Positions 1 through 5,445 are shown, numbered from the stretch's first letter. The stretch: DNA of 7,399 nt from Candidatus Zixiibacteriota bacterium (GCA_900498245.1 LS998015.1:565078-572476); one strand, 5' to 3'. The notes: generated by a model from the sequence alone, not told the origin. Numbers and translations are program-made.

Positions 1-155
1 GATAGAAAATCTATCCTTGATTATTCCAGAATTTCGTGAATTGAAATGAATAAATCTTCCCATCATTAAATTATATCCTAAGAATATCGGCTCGTTCCCG
101 CGCGTCAATTACCGGATACAATTTGAAACAGAATTGGACTCAAGGAACATGAAAG

Positions 156-207
156 TCCGATTGTAGCCGGTCGATAAAAAAGGTGATTTACTCGTGATAC
201 AATCGGA
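156..207 (+). promoter_or_regulatory. Long-range inverted repeat in the EF-hand gene leader
   Basis: TCCGATTGTA at 156-165 is exactly complementary to TACAATCGGA at 198-207, giving a 10-bp perfect stem closing a 32-base loop. It lies about 70 bases upstream of the EF-hand start codon and could fold in the 5' leader of that mRNA or be a binding site. The loop shows no riboswitch consensus that I recognise. Function is inferred only from position and perfect pairing. Confidence 0.3.
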
Positions 208-263
208 AAGACATCTTCGCCGGGCAACGGTAACAATAGGAGCGAATTATTAAAGGGATGAGA

Positions 264-273
264 AAGGAGGTGA
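264..273 (+). promoter_or_regulatory. Near-ideal Shine-Dalgarno site
   Basis: AAGGAGGTGA is a full-length match to the 16S rRNA anti-Shine-Dalgarno sequence. It ends four bases before the ATG at 278. It is by far the strongest ribosome-binding site in the window, so it fixes the start of the EF-hand protein and suggests high translation. Confidence 0.85.
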
Positions 274-277
274 AAAG

Positions 278-739
278 ATGATAAATGGAATAGGCCGAAT
301 TGTCTCGTACATGAACGCGGCTGATCCGTCGGCGGTGAAAGATCGCGCCGAAGAGATGTTCGCGAATATGGACACCAACGGCGATGGTATTATCGACAAG
401 GCGGAGTTCACGGAATTCGGCCGGAAGATGGCGGCCAATATCGGCAAAGCCGACAAGTCGGAGGAACTTTTCTCGAAGATGGATACCGACGGCGACGGGC
501 AGATCAGCAAGGCCGAGTTTGAGGCCTTCGGTGAAAAGATGAAAGGCCGCGCCAAAGAGGAAATGCCGGTTGACATCGTGTCGGTGGACGAGGCGAAGAA
601 CGAAAGTATTTCGACTCTGCTGGAGGCTCTGGATCAAGGCGACAACAGCGCGAAGAGTAATTATCAAAATGCTGTCCAGCAGTATTCAGGCGGGATCGAT
701 AATTTCGCCAAAATGTCAGACCTCAATCTCCTTGGTTGA
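278..739 (+). CDS. Small EF-hand calcium-binding protein
   Basis: A 153-residue acidic protein with two canonical EF-hand loops. Loop 1 is residues 32-43 (D32, N34, D36, G37, I39, E43). Loop 2 is residues 69-80 (D69, D71, D73, G74, I76, E80). Every calcium-ligand position is filled by an accepted residue and both loops are flanked by predicted helices, so a paired, calcium-loading EF-hand domain is likely. There is no signal peptide or membrane segment, so it should be cytoplasmic. About 70 residues follow the second loop. They look helical and polar, with no recognised domain. The start is fixed by the strong Shine-Dalgarno site, and an intrinsic terminator follows the stop by seven bases, making it monocistronic. 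Its role (buffer, calcium sensor or partner-binding protein) is not shown by the sequence. The RstAB-like operon downstream on the same strand is the only positional hint. The gene identity is secure at the domain level only. Confidence 0.9.
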   Translation: MINGIGRIVSYMNAADPSAVKDRAEEMFANMDTNGDGIIDKAEFTEFGRKMAANIGKADKSEELFSKMDTDGDGQISKAEFEAFGEKMKGRAKEEMPVDIVSVDEAKNESISTLLEALDQGDNSAKSNYQNAVQQYSGGIDNFAKMSDLNLLG

Positions 740-745
740 CACAAG

Positions 746-782
746 AGCCGGTCGGAATCGAGATTCGGCCGGCTATATTAAT
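746..782 (+). terminator. Intrinsic terminator of the EF-hand gene
   Basis: AGCCGGTCGGA (746-756) pairs along its full length with TTCGGCCGGCT (764-774), giving an 11-bp stem with two G-U pairs, a seven-base loop, and then an AT-rich run ending in TTTT. The wobbles pair only in the plus-strand RNA and would be A-C mismatches in the reverse transcript, which supports forward orientation. It begins seven bases after the EF-hand stop codon. Confidence 0.75.
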
Positions 783-824
783 TTTCCAATCAAAAATATA
801 TTGCCTATCACGCACCATATTCGA

Positions 825-838
825 TACATTTTGTTACC
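825..838 (+). promoter_or_regulatory. RstA-box-like site upstream of the response regulator
   Basis: TACATTTTGTTACC matches the published Escherichia coli RstA box (TACATNTNGTTACA, recalled from memory) at 11 of 12 fixed positions. The two half-sites start 10 bases apart, as expected for an OmpR-family dimer on one face of the helix. It is 81 bases upstream of the regulator start codon, in the only spacer in front of the operon. A weak promoter candidate (TTGCCT at 801-806, TACATT at 825-830, 18-base spacing) would overlap it, which would fit repression, but that promoter is not secure. Autoregulation is inferred. Confidence 0.5.
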
Positions 839-919
839 AAATAGGAAAGCGGGAGCGGTATCGCCATGGGTAAATTATAAAAATGATGCTGGCGTTTAAC
901 CTTTCGGGAGAAAAAGTCA

Positions 920-1600
920 ATGGTTAGAATCCTGCTGGTTGAAGATGATGTCCGGCTGGCCCGTCTGGTGCAGGAATTTCTCGAGAAAAACGGTTTCACG
1001 GTTTTAATCGAAGCGCGCGGCGACCGGGCGGCCGAGCGGATAATGAAGGAGTCGCCGGATCTGGTGATACTCGATATCATGCTTCCGGGGATCGACGGGT
1101 TCGAAGTCTGCAAGAAGGTGCGGCCGATGTACAAGAATCCGATTTTGATGTTGACAGCACGGGGAGATGAAGCCGACGAACTGGTCGGCCTGGAGATCGG
1201 CGCCGATGATTATATGGCCAAGCCGGTCAAGCCGCAACTCCTTCTGGCGCGAATAAAGACACTTCTGCGGCGTACGCAAAGGTTGGATGGGGGGGTGCGC
1301 CAGATCAAGCAGGGGACGCTTCTTATCGATTCCTCGCGGCGGACCGTCATGCTCGACAGTCAGAATCTGGATCTCACCACCGCCGAATTCGACCTTCTTT
1401 GGTTTTTGGCGAGTCATGCCGGGGAAGTGGTGACGCGCGATCAAATCAGTCACAGTCTGCGCGGACATGAATGGGACGGGATGGATCGCTCCATCGATTT
1501 ATCGATTTCGCGACTGCGCAAGAAGATCGGCGATGACGGGCGCAAGCCGGATAAAATCCGCTCGGTGCGGGGCACCGGCTATATGTGGGTGCCGGAATAA
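920..1600 (+). CDS. rstA: OmpR-family response regulator, RstA-like
   Basis: A 226-residue two-component transcription regulator that takes phosphate from its cognate kinase and binds DNA. The receiver domain (about residues 1-120) has acidic pocket D9/D10, phospho-acceptor D52 in LDIMLPG, T79 and K101. The C-terminal winged-helix domain (about 130-226) ends in RGTGYMW, typical of the family. Recognition-helix residues DGMDRSIDLSISRLRKKI closely resemble RstA of enterobacteria, as does the ARGDRAAE...SPDLVILDIMLPG stretch. Its length is close to RstA (about 240). ATG at 920 follows a GGGAG site nine bases upstream. The stop overlaps the kinase start by one base, so the two are translationally coupled. 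An RstA-box-like sequence upstream suggests it controls its own operon. The OmpR-type assignment is firm. The RstA assignment rests on remembered sequence likeness and operon order, and the regulon may differ. Confidence 0.88.
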   Translation: MVRILLVEDDVRLARLVQEFLEKNGFTVLIEARGDRAAERIMKESPDLVILDIMLPGIDGFEVCKKVRPMYKNPILMLTARGDEADELVGLEIGADDYMAKPVKPQLLLARIKTLLRRTQRLDGGVRQIKQGTLLIDSSRRTVMLDSQNLDLTTAEFDLLWFLASHAGEVVTRDQISHSLRGHEWDGMDRSIDLSISRLRKKIGDDGRKPDKIRSVRGTGYMWVPE

Positions 1601-2916
1601 TGAAACGGCTCTATTTCCGTTTTACGATCGGCGTCATCATCATCATGGTACTCTCTTTTTATGTTCCCCGCGAGATATTTCATTTAATCAATAAAGAAGA
1701 AGGGCGCGCGCCCCGGCCGCAAATACCGTTCAACAGTACGGTCGAGCAATTAAAGGGCATATTCGAGAGCGCTCCGGCATCGCAGTATCATAACCTGTTC
1801 GATTCTCTCAGCGGGGTCCTGAATTATCCCCTGATGATGGTCGATACTTCGGATCCGTCGATTCCGCCCGAATTGCACTATCGGCACAAGGAGCCGGATC
1901 GAGCCGGCGGGCCGCCGGCCCAGAATCTCGGTTATATATATATCCCGCTGAATAAAATCGGCAAGATGCTGGTTCTGGGGCCGATGCCGCGATATTTCCG
2001 CAATGAGACACAGTTTTTCATTGTTATGGCGGCGGTGATTTTGGCGATTGCCGGGATCGCCGGATTTATCATGGTGGTACCGTTGGCCCGGAACCTGCGC
2101 ACCCTGGAACTGGCGACGTCGCGTTTCGGCGAGGGGCAACTCGACAGCCGGGCGGCGGTGAAATCGCGGGATGCTATCGGGAGCGTGGCCAACCGGTTCA
2201 ACAGCATGGCGGAAAGTATTCAGCAGATGATTCAGCGGGAACGGCAGTTATTGCAGTCGGTTTCGCACGAACTTCGGACGCCGATCGCGCGGATCCGTTT
2301 CAGTCTCGGTCTTCTGGAAGGAACCCAGAACGAAGAAGAGAGGAAGGAACGTCTCCGGGAAATCGACGGCGAAATCGACGAGATCAATCAACTGGTGGGG
2401 GAACTGCTCGACTATAACCGGTTTCAGTCGGAATCGATGTCGCTCAACAAGCAGACGCTGAATGTGGCCGATATTATCGGCGAGGTAATCAAGCGGTTGC
2501 AGGATTTTCAGCCGGATATAAAAATCGATCTGCACCTGGAGCCGAAGGCGGAGAGTGTCGTGGTCGCGGACAAAATTCTGTTCCGCCGGGCGATGCAGAA
2601 CCTGGTGGCCAATGCTTTGCGGTATGCCAAAAGCACGGTGACGATATCGTACCGCAAAGAAAGCGGCGAGGCGATTGTCGAGATCAGCGATGACGGTCCC
2701 GGGGTGCCGCCGGAGATGAGAGAGCAGATCATGAAACCGTTTTACCGGATCGACCCGAGCGGGACCAGGGAAGCGGGGGGAGTGGGACTGGGTCTGGCGA
2801 TAGTCAGCCGTATTCTGGAGTTGCATGAGGCGCGGATTTCAGTCGAGGCGGCCAATGGGGGCGGGGCCAAATTCGTGACGAGATGGCCGGGTGTGACAAC
2901 GGAAGCGCCAGGATGA
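1600..2916 (+). CDS. rstB: Membrane sensor histidine kinase, RstB-like
   Basis: A 438-residue inner-membrane kinase that autophosphorylates and passes phosphate to the regulator encoded just upstream. Order: TM1 about 7-22, periplasmic sensor region about 23-138, TM2 about 139-162, HAMP about 163-212, dimerisation domain with H223 in SHELRTPIAR, then the ATPase domain with N338 (N box), DDGPGVP from D364 (G1) and GVGLGLAIV from G394 (G2). All catalytic motifs are intact. The periplasmic end LVLGPMPRYF just before TM2 and the RFGEGQLDSR stretch after it resemble RstB, whose length (about 433) is also close. I chose the ATG in the TAATG overlap with the regulator's stop. The in-frame GTG 15 bases upstream would add GAGI but lies inside the regulator and leaves the typical MKRLYFRF start internal. 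The signal it senses is unknown, and the periplasmic loop shows no recognised fold. A perfect hairpin follows 66 bases after the stop. Confidence 0.88.
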   Translation: MKRLYFRFTIGVIIIMVLSFYVPREIFHLINKEEGRAPRPQIPFNSTVEQLKGIFESAPASQYHNLFDSLSGVLNYPLMMVDTSDPSIPPELHYRHKEPDRAGGPPAQNLGYIYIPLNKIGKMLVLGPMPRYFRNETQFFIVMAAVILAIAGIAGFIMVVPLARNLRTLELATSRFGEGQLDSRAAVKSRDAIGSVANRFNSMAESIQQMIQRERQLLQSVSHELRTPIARIRFSLGLLEGTQNEEERKERLREIDGEIDEINQLVGELLDYNRFQSESMSLNKQTLNVADIIGEVIKRLQDFQPDIKIDLHLEPKAESVVVADKILFRRAMQNLVANALRYAKSTVTISYRKESGEAIVEISDDGPGVPPEMREQIMKPFYRIDPSGTREAGGVGLGLAIVSRILELHEARISVEAANGGGAKFVTRWPGVTTEAPG

Positions 2917-2982
2917 TGGCGATGTCGGGGGTGTTTCAAGTTATGGGAGCCCATTCATTGGGGATGAGACAGGAATAATAAG

Positions 2983-3008
2983 GCCGTCAGGAAGGGGTTC
3001 CTGACGGC
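2983..3008 (+). terminator. Perfect 10-bp hairpin after the rstAB-like operon
   Basis: GCCGTCAGGA (2983-2992) and TCCTGACGGC (2999-3008) are exact complements with a six-base loop. The position after the kinase stop fits a transcript end, but there is no U-tract on the plus strand (the following bases are A-rich). It may therefore act as an mRNA 3' stabiliser or a Rho-assisted end rather than a classic terminator. The stem shares CGTCAGGA and TCCT-ACGGC with the hairpin at 4676-4696, so it may belong to a dispersed repeat family. Confidence 0.55.
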
Positions 3009-3074
3009 ACATGAAAATAAAATGGGCAGGGTCAGGGGGCATATGAGGGTATCTGCAGGACACAGGAATAATCA

Positions 3075-3103
3075 TTGTTCACTTGCTATCCCCGTAGTAT
3101 ATT
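3075..3103 (+). promoter_or_regulatory. Possible sigma70-like promoter of the methyltransferase gene
   Basis: TTGTTC (3075-3080) and TATATT (3098-3103) are separated by 17 bases, 24 bases before the start codon. The -10 matches five of six consensus bases but the -35 only three. Position and spacing are good and the match is otherwise ordinary. The consensus may not apply if the host is outside Proteobacteria or Firmicutes. Confidence 0.3.
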
Positions 3104-3127
3104 TTTTATCAGGATAATGAGCATATT

Positions 3128-3784
3128 ATGACGTCAAGTGCGTGGGAATCGTATTGGAAAGATCATAGCAATCAGGATTGGTGGAAAAATCCGGCGCCGG
3201 AAGTGCTTGATCTGATTCGTTCTCTGTCGCCTATTGATCAGCCGAAGGTACTGGATCTGGGCTGTGGTCTTGGCCGACATGCCATCGCTTTTGCCCTGGC
3301 ACAGTTTTCGGTAACGGCTATTGATGCCTCGGCTGAAGCCATTCAGCATTTAAGAGATTGGAGCCGTGGCTTACAACTCTCAATTGAGACCCAGATTTGT
3401 GATGCAAGGGAAATGAAAGTGCCCAATGAGACTTTCGATGTGGTGCTGAGTTACAATGTTATCTATCACGGTTCGCGCGAGCAGTTTGCCCGGGCCATTC
3501 GACAAGTACGGAGACTGCTTAAGCGCAAAGGGATCTTCTTCTTCACCTGTCCCACCAGAGACGACGGGAAATACGGCTTCGGAAAGAGAGTCGCGCCGCA
3601 CACTTACCGATGCGAGAAATCTATCACGCCGGGAGATATTCATTATTTTGCGGACGAGAAGGACTTGGCCGAACTATTGACCGGTTTTAAAATTCAGGCC
3701 CGCTGGAAAAGTGAGGGTTATTGGGATAATCAGGGGGAGAAGCAATTCTTTTCGAACTGGCATGTTCGTGCCGAAAAATTCTAG
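3128..3784 (+). CDS. Class I SAM-dependent methyltransferase
   Basis: A 218-residue soluble enzyme expected to transfer a methyl group from S-adenosylmethionine. Motif I is VLDLGCGLGRHA (residues 41-52), the glycine-rich SAM loop. The acidic residue closing strand 2, which contacts the SAM ribose, is D66 in AIDAS. D92 in CDAREM is the likely adenine-side residue, and FDVVLSYNVIYH (103-114) is the motif IV region. The N-terminus carries a Trp-rich WESYWK...DWWK segment. The overall pattern resembles the TehB/Methyltransf_25-type small-molecule methyltransferases, but no substrate can be read from it. Phe-rich FFFTCP near residue 140 is the usual central beta strand after the motif IV helix. 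The ribosome site is weak (AGGA 13 bases upstream), and no better in-frame start is present. It stands alone, with 211 bases to the kinase gene and a convergent gene behind it, so the neighbours do not suggest a pathway. Confidence 0.85.
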   Translation: MTSSAWESYWKDHSNQDWWKNPAPEVLDLIRSLSPIDQPKVLDLGCGLGRHAIAFALAQFSVTAIDASAEAIQHLRDWSRGLQLSIETQICDAREMKVPNETFDVVLSYNVIYHGSREQFARAIRQVRRLLKRKGIFFFTCPTRDDGKYGFGKRVAPHTYRCEKSITPGDIHYFADEKDLAELLTGFKIQARWKSEGYWDNQGEKQFFSNWHVRAEKF

Positions 3785-3788
3785 TTGA

Positions 3789-3876
3789 GATGTCGGATTT
3801 CTCATCCGGCGGGGCCGGATTCGAGACCCGACCTACAAGAAGGAGGCGGACCCGCAGTGGTTCCATTCTGCCCTAA
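3789..3876 (+). repeat. Modular hairpin repeat, copy 1
   Basis: Starts five bases after the methyltransferase stop codon. Bases 3789-3842 are 51/54 identical to 5446-5499. The core folds as a two-tier hairpin (3792-3832): an outer 10-bp stem with one mismatch and one G-U pair, a 2x2 internal loop, an inner 7-bp stem (ATCCGGC/GCCGGAT) and a three-base tip. The tail CTACAAGAAG follows. A second, decayed module (GGCGGA at 3845-3850 pairing with TCTGCC at 3867-3872, tail CTAAC) comes next, parallel to the GGCGGAACC hairpin after copy 2. It may end or protect the methyltransferase mRNA, but no U-tract is present. Confidence 0.8.
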
Positions 3877-3883
3877 CGGACAT

Positions 3884-3906
3884 ATTATCGGTACAGTATC
3901 GATAAT
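3884..3906. repeat. Short AT-rich inverted repeat between convergent genes
   Basis: ATTATCG (3884-3890) and CGATAAT (3900-3906) are exact complements separated by nine bases, 15 bases beyond the stop of the minus-strand cysteine-rich gene. It could help end that transcript, but the stem is AT-rich and no clear U-run follows, so this is a weak call. Confidence 0.3.
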
Positions 3907-3921
3907 AACGCAATGATTCAA

Positions 3922-4545
3922 TCAAGCCATGGTGAGTTTGAACCGACAGCGCTTGCCGCCTTTCAAAACCGAATCAAGAAGTTCGACATTCACCTGACGG
4001 CCCAAATACTGCTCGTGCATTTCTTTGACATACCCGACCGAGCAATAGCAGTAGGTGTCCGATAATCCGGCCGGCTTGGTTTCCACCAGCGGGCAAAGGC
4101 AAGCGGCATCGTCGGAAGGCAGACCGGTCTCGGCGGCGCTCATGTACTGGAAATATATGGTATTGCCGTCGATCCTGTAAGAACCGTCCTTGACTTTGCT
4201 TTTAATCCGCTCGATAAATTTCTCCAGCGTGACCGGTTTCACTTTCCGTCCGGTTTCGTTGTACCAGGCCAGGAGGCAGGCCCGGCCATTGGCCATCATC
4301 AGTTTTTGCCGGGTCGGTTCATCGAGGGTGGTGTCGATAACATCAAAGAACCGCTTAACCCAGCCTTCGGCGAAGTTGATTCGCTCCTCGGAGCGGGGCT
4401 TTTTCTCAGTTTCTTTTTCCATATTTGTCGGCTCCTGAGCATGCAGGGTGTTGAGACTCCCGACGGCGGCACAGAGGCAGACCCCCGCGCAATATTTCCC
4501 GGCGCTGGTCAGGAACTGCTTGCGATTGATCGATTTCTTTTCCAT
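3922..4545 (-). CDS. Exported cysteine-rich protein of unknown function
   Basis: A 207-residue protein with an export signal. Residues 7-13 (NRKQFLT) resemble a twin-arginine motif with RK in place of RR. A hydrophobic stretch rich in Ala and Cys follows, then a likely cleavage after LHA (residue 36). A charged Lys/Glu linker (about 43-55) leads to the mature domain. That domain has C90, then C149-x-C151-P, C166-x-C168 and C200 in the terminal GGKRCRFKLTM. Paired CxC motifs suggest metal or Fe-S binding, or disulfides, which would suit Tat export of a folded, cofactor-loaded protein. The CxCP...CYCSVGY...CRF layout recalls poorly characterised families near the ATC-hydrolase/DUF6144 group, from memory and at low confidence. 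ATG at 4545 follows GGGGAG (4552-4557) with six bases of spacing. It converges on the methyltransferase gene and appears monocistronic. No enzymatic role can be assigned. Confidence 0.8.
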   Translation of the reverse strand: MEKKSINRKQFLTSAGKYCAGVCLCAAVGSLNTLHAQEPTNMEKETEKKPRSEERINFAEGWVKRFFDVIDTTLDEPTRQKLMMANGRACLLAWYNETGRKVKPVTLEKFIERIKSKVKDGSYRIDGNTIYFQYMSAAETGLPSDDAACLCPLVETKPAGLSDTYCYCSVGYVKEMHEQYLGRQVNVELLDSVLKGGKRCRFKLTMA

Positions 4546-4601
4546 CTGAATCTCCCCAATTTGGTTATTTTATTTAAAATTACCGATGAGAGGGCATAAT
4601 A

Positions 4602-4620
4602 ATTGGACGGTTAGTCCAAT
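4602..4620. promoter_or_regulatory. Perfect dyad upstream of the cysteine-rich gene
   Basis: ATTGGAC (4602-4608) and GTCCAAT (4614-4620) form an exact 7-bp inverted repeat with a five-base centre. It lies 57-75 bases upstream of the minus-strand start codon at 4545, where a repressor or activator site would sit. A role as operator is inferred from symmetry and location only. Confidence 0.3.
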
Positions 4621-4675
4621 CGAATGTTGCAAAATATATGGAAATGATGGGTCCGATCGATATAACGCAAAATTT

Positions 4676-4696
4676 CGTCAGGAGAGACTCCTAACG
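4676..4696 (-). terminator. Terminator of the small exported-protein gene
   Basis: Read on the minus strand, CGTTAGGAG and CTCCTGACG form a nine-bp stem with a three-base loop, followed by AAATTTTG. One position is a C-A mismatch in a plus-strand RNA but a U-G pair in the minus-strand RNA, so only the transcript of the gene ending at 4711 folds fully. It starts 15 bases after that stop. It shares its core with the hairpin at 2983-3008. Confidence 0.55.
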
Positions 4697-4710
4697 GCGC
4701 GTAAAAAGGG

Positions 4711-5253
4711 TCATTGCATTGTAACAGATTTAAGAAAACGTCTCATGTCTTTCTCAACCTTCTCATAAACGCTTTCGGTTGAATCGCAAATTATTTGTAT
4801 GCCAATATCCCCATGTATCATATGGACAAGCAAAATCTTATGTTTTACACCCTTACTGGTATAAGATGCCAAATATCCTACGGCATTCCGATAAGTAACA
4901 AATCCATCCTGCCAGGATAAAACGCTATCTATTTCCCTTGCGAACGAGGATTGGTACCGGCATTTAAGCGAATAATAGATCACATCCTCTGAATCAGAAG
5001 GAAGTTTTTCATAGACTATCCCTATCACGGGAAGCACGCTCATCCCCGAACTATCGATTATAGCATTGCGGACAAACATGACAATTCCTTTTCCAGCGTC
5101 ATCATCGTAATCATTGATTGTCAATTGCCAGAAAGCAGTGTCAGGTCTTTCGAAAAAAAGGGTATCATTGAAAATGGGCAAAAAAGACTGTGCCAGACTT
5201 GAATTGCCCAAAATCAAGAAGATTAAAATAAATAGTATTGTTATCCTCTGCAT
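4711..5253 (-). CDS. Small exported protein of unknown function
   Basis: A 180-residue protein with a clear Sec signal peptide: a short basic start (MQR), a hydrophobic core about 4-16 (ITILFILIFLILG) and a likely cleavage after SLA (residue 21). No lipobox cysteine is present, so it is probably periplasmic or secreted. The mature part alternates short beta-like stretches and ends in a helix (YEKVEKDMRRFLKSV). This arrangement recalls small PsbP/DcrB-like exported proteins, a loose resemblance that I would not use as an assignment. No catalytic motif is visible. The ribosome site AAGAGG is about 10 bases upstream of the ATG. The gene is much more AT-rich than its neighbours: sampled 60-base lines run 37-43% GC against about 62% in the peptidase gene. 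It appears monocistronic, with an orientation-specific hairpin behind the stop. Confidence 0.75.
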   Translation of the reverse strand: MQRITILFILIFLILGNSSLAQSFLPIFNDTLFFERPDTAFWQLTINDYDDDAGKGIVMFVRNAIIDSSGMSVLPVIGIVYEKLPSDSEDVIYYSLKCRYQSSFAREIDSVLSWQDGFVTYRNAVGYLASYTSKGVKHKILLVHMIHGDIGIQIICDSTESVYEKVEKDMRRFLKSVTMQ

Positions 5254-5404
5254 ATCCAGTCATCCTCTTGATAATTATTATTAATTACTCAGAGTCGAAG
5301 GTCATACCTTTGCTGCTATGCCAATTTATCCTTGAATCTGAAAATAAACATGAGCCGATTCCCAATATTGATGAATATTTATCTGGTTTAAATATAATAA
5401 ATAG
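5254..5404. other. AT-rich spacer upstream of the small exported-protein gene
   Basis: Holds no credible gene. It contains a run of TAATTA/ATTATT-type sequence at about 5268-5288 close to the minus-strand start codon, which may host that gene's promoter, but no -35/-10 pair with good spacing is convincing. From 5405 it passes into the hairpin array. Confidence 0.45.
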
Positions 5405-5407
5405 GAT

Positions 5408-5430
5408 GTCGAAACCGCAATGGTTTCGAC
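5408..5430 (+). repeat. Hairpin module 1 of the intergenic array
   Basis: GTCGAAACC (5408-5416) and GGTTTCGAC (5422-5430) are exact complements with a five-base loop GCAAT. The tail CTACC follows directly, matching the CTAC tail of the next two modules. Confidence 0.75.
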
Positions 5431-5445
5431 CTACCGTGTAGCAAA

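Larger units (their letters stand above)
1..277. other. Gene-free leader upstream of the EF-hand gene
   Basis: AT-rich spacer with no convincing gene. A short hairpin (GATAG/CTATC, loop of five A/T bases) sits at 1-15 and a long-range inverted repeat lies at 156-207 (listed separately). One forward frame is open from the left edge to a TGA at 47-49 (15 codons). It could be the tail of a gene outside the window, but it is too short to call. I found no convincing sigma70-type promoter pair, so the start of transcription for the EF-hand gene is not placed. Confidence 0.5.

Noticed and set aside
2-49. Open frame from the left edge to a TGA, possible tail of an upstream gene
   Set aside because: Fifteen codons in AT-rich sequence are too few to separate from chance.
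156-240. Known riboswitch (for example c-di-GMP or cobalamin) in the EF-hand leader
   Set aside because: Only one long-range stem could be drawn and none of the conserved core sequences of those classes could be recognised.
188-667. Long minus-strand frames opposite the EF-hand gene
   Set aside because: They are antisense shadows of a gene with clear EF-hand motifs and a strong ribosome site, and have no plausible protein features of their own.
1585-1599. In-frame GTG start that would lengthen the histidine kinase by five residues
   Set aside because: It lies inside the response regulator gene. The ATG at 1600 gives the usual TAATG overlap and a normal basic-then-hydrophobic kinase N-terminus.
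2248-2826. Minus-strand frame of 192 codons opposite the histidine kinase
   Set aside because: Shadow of the kinase catalytic domain. The translation is rich in His, Arg and Pro with no domain, typical of antisense frames in GC-rich genes.
4586-4768. Short plus-strand frame of 60 codons across the dyad and terminator
   Set aside because: No ribosome site, it crosses structured elements and overlaps the end of the minus-strand gene, and the protein shows no features.
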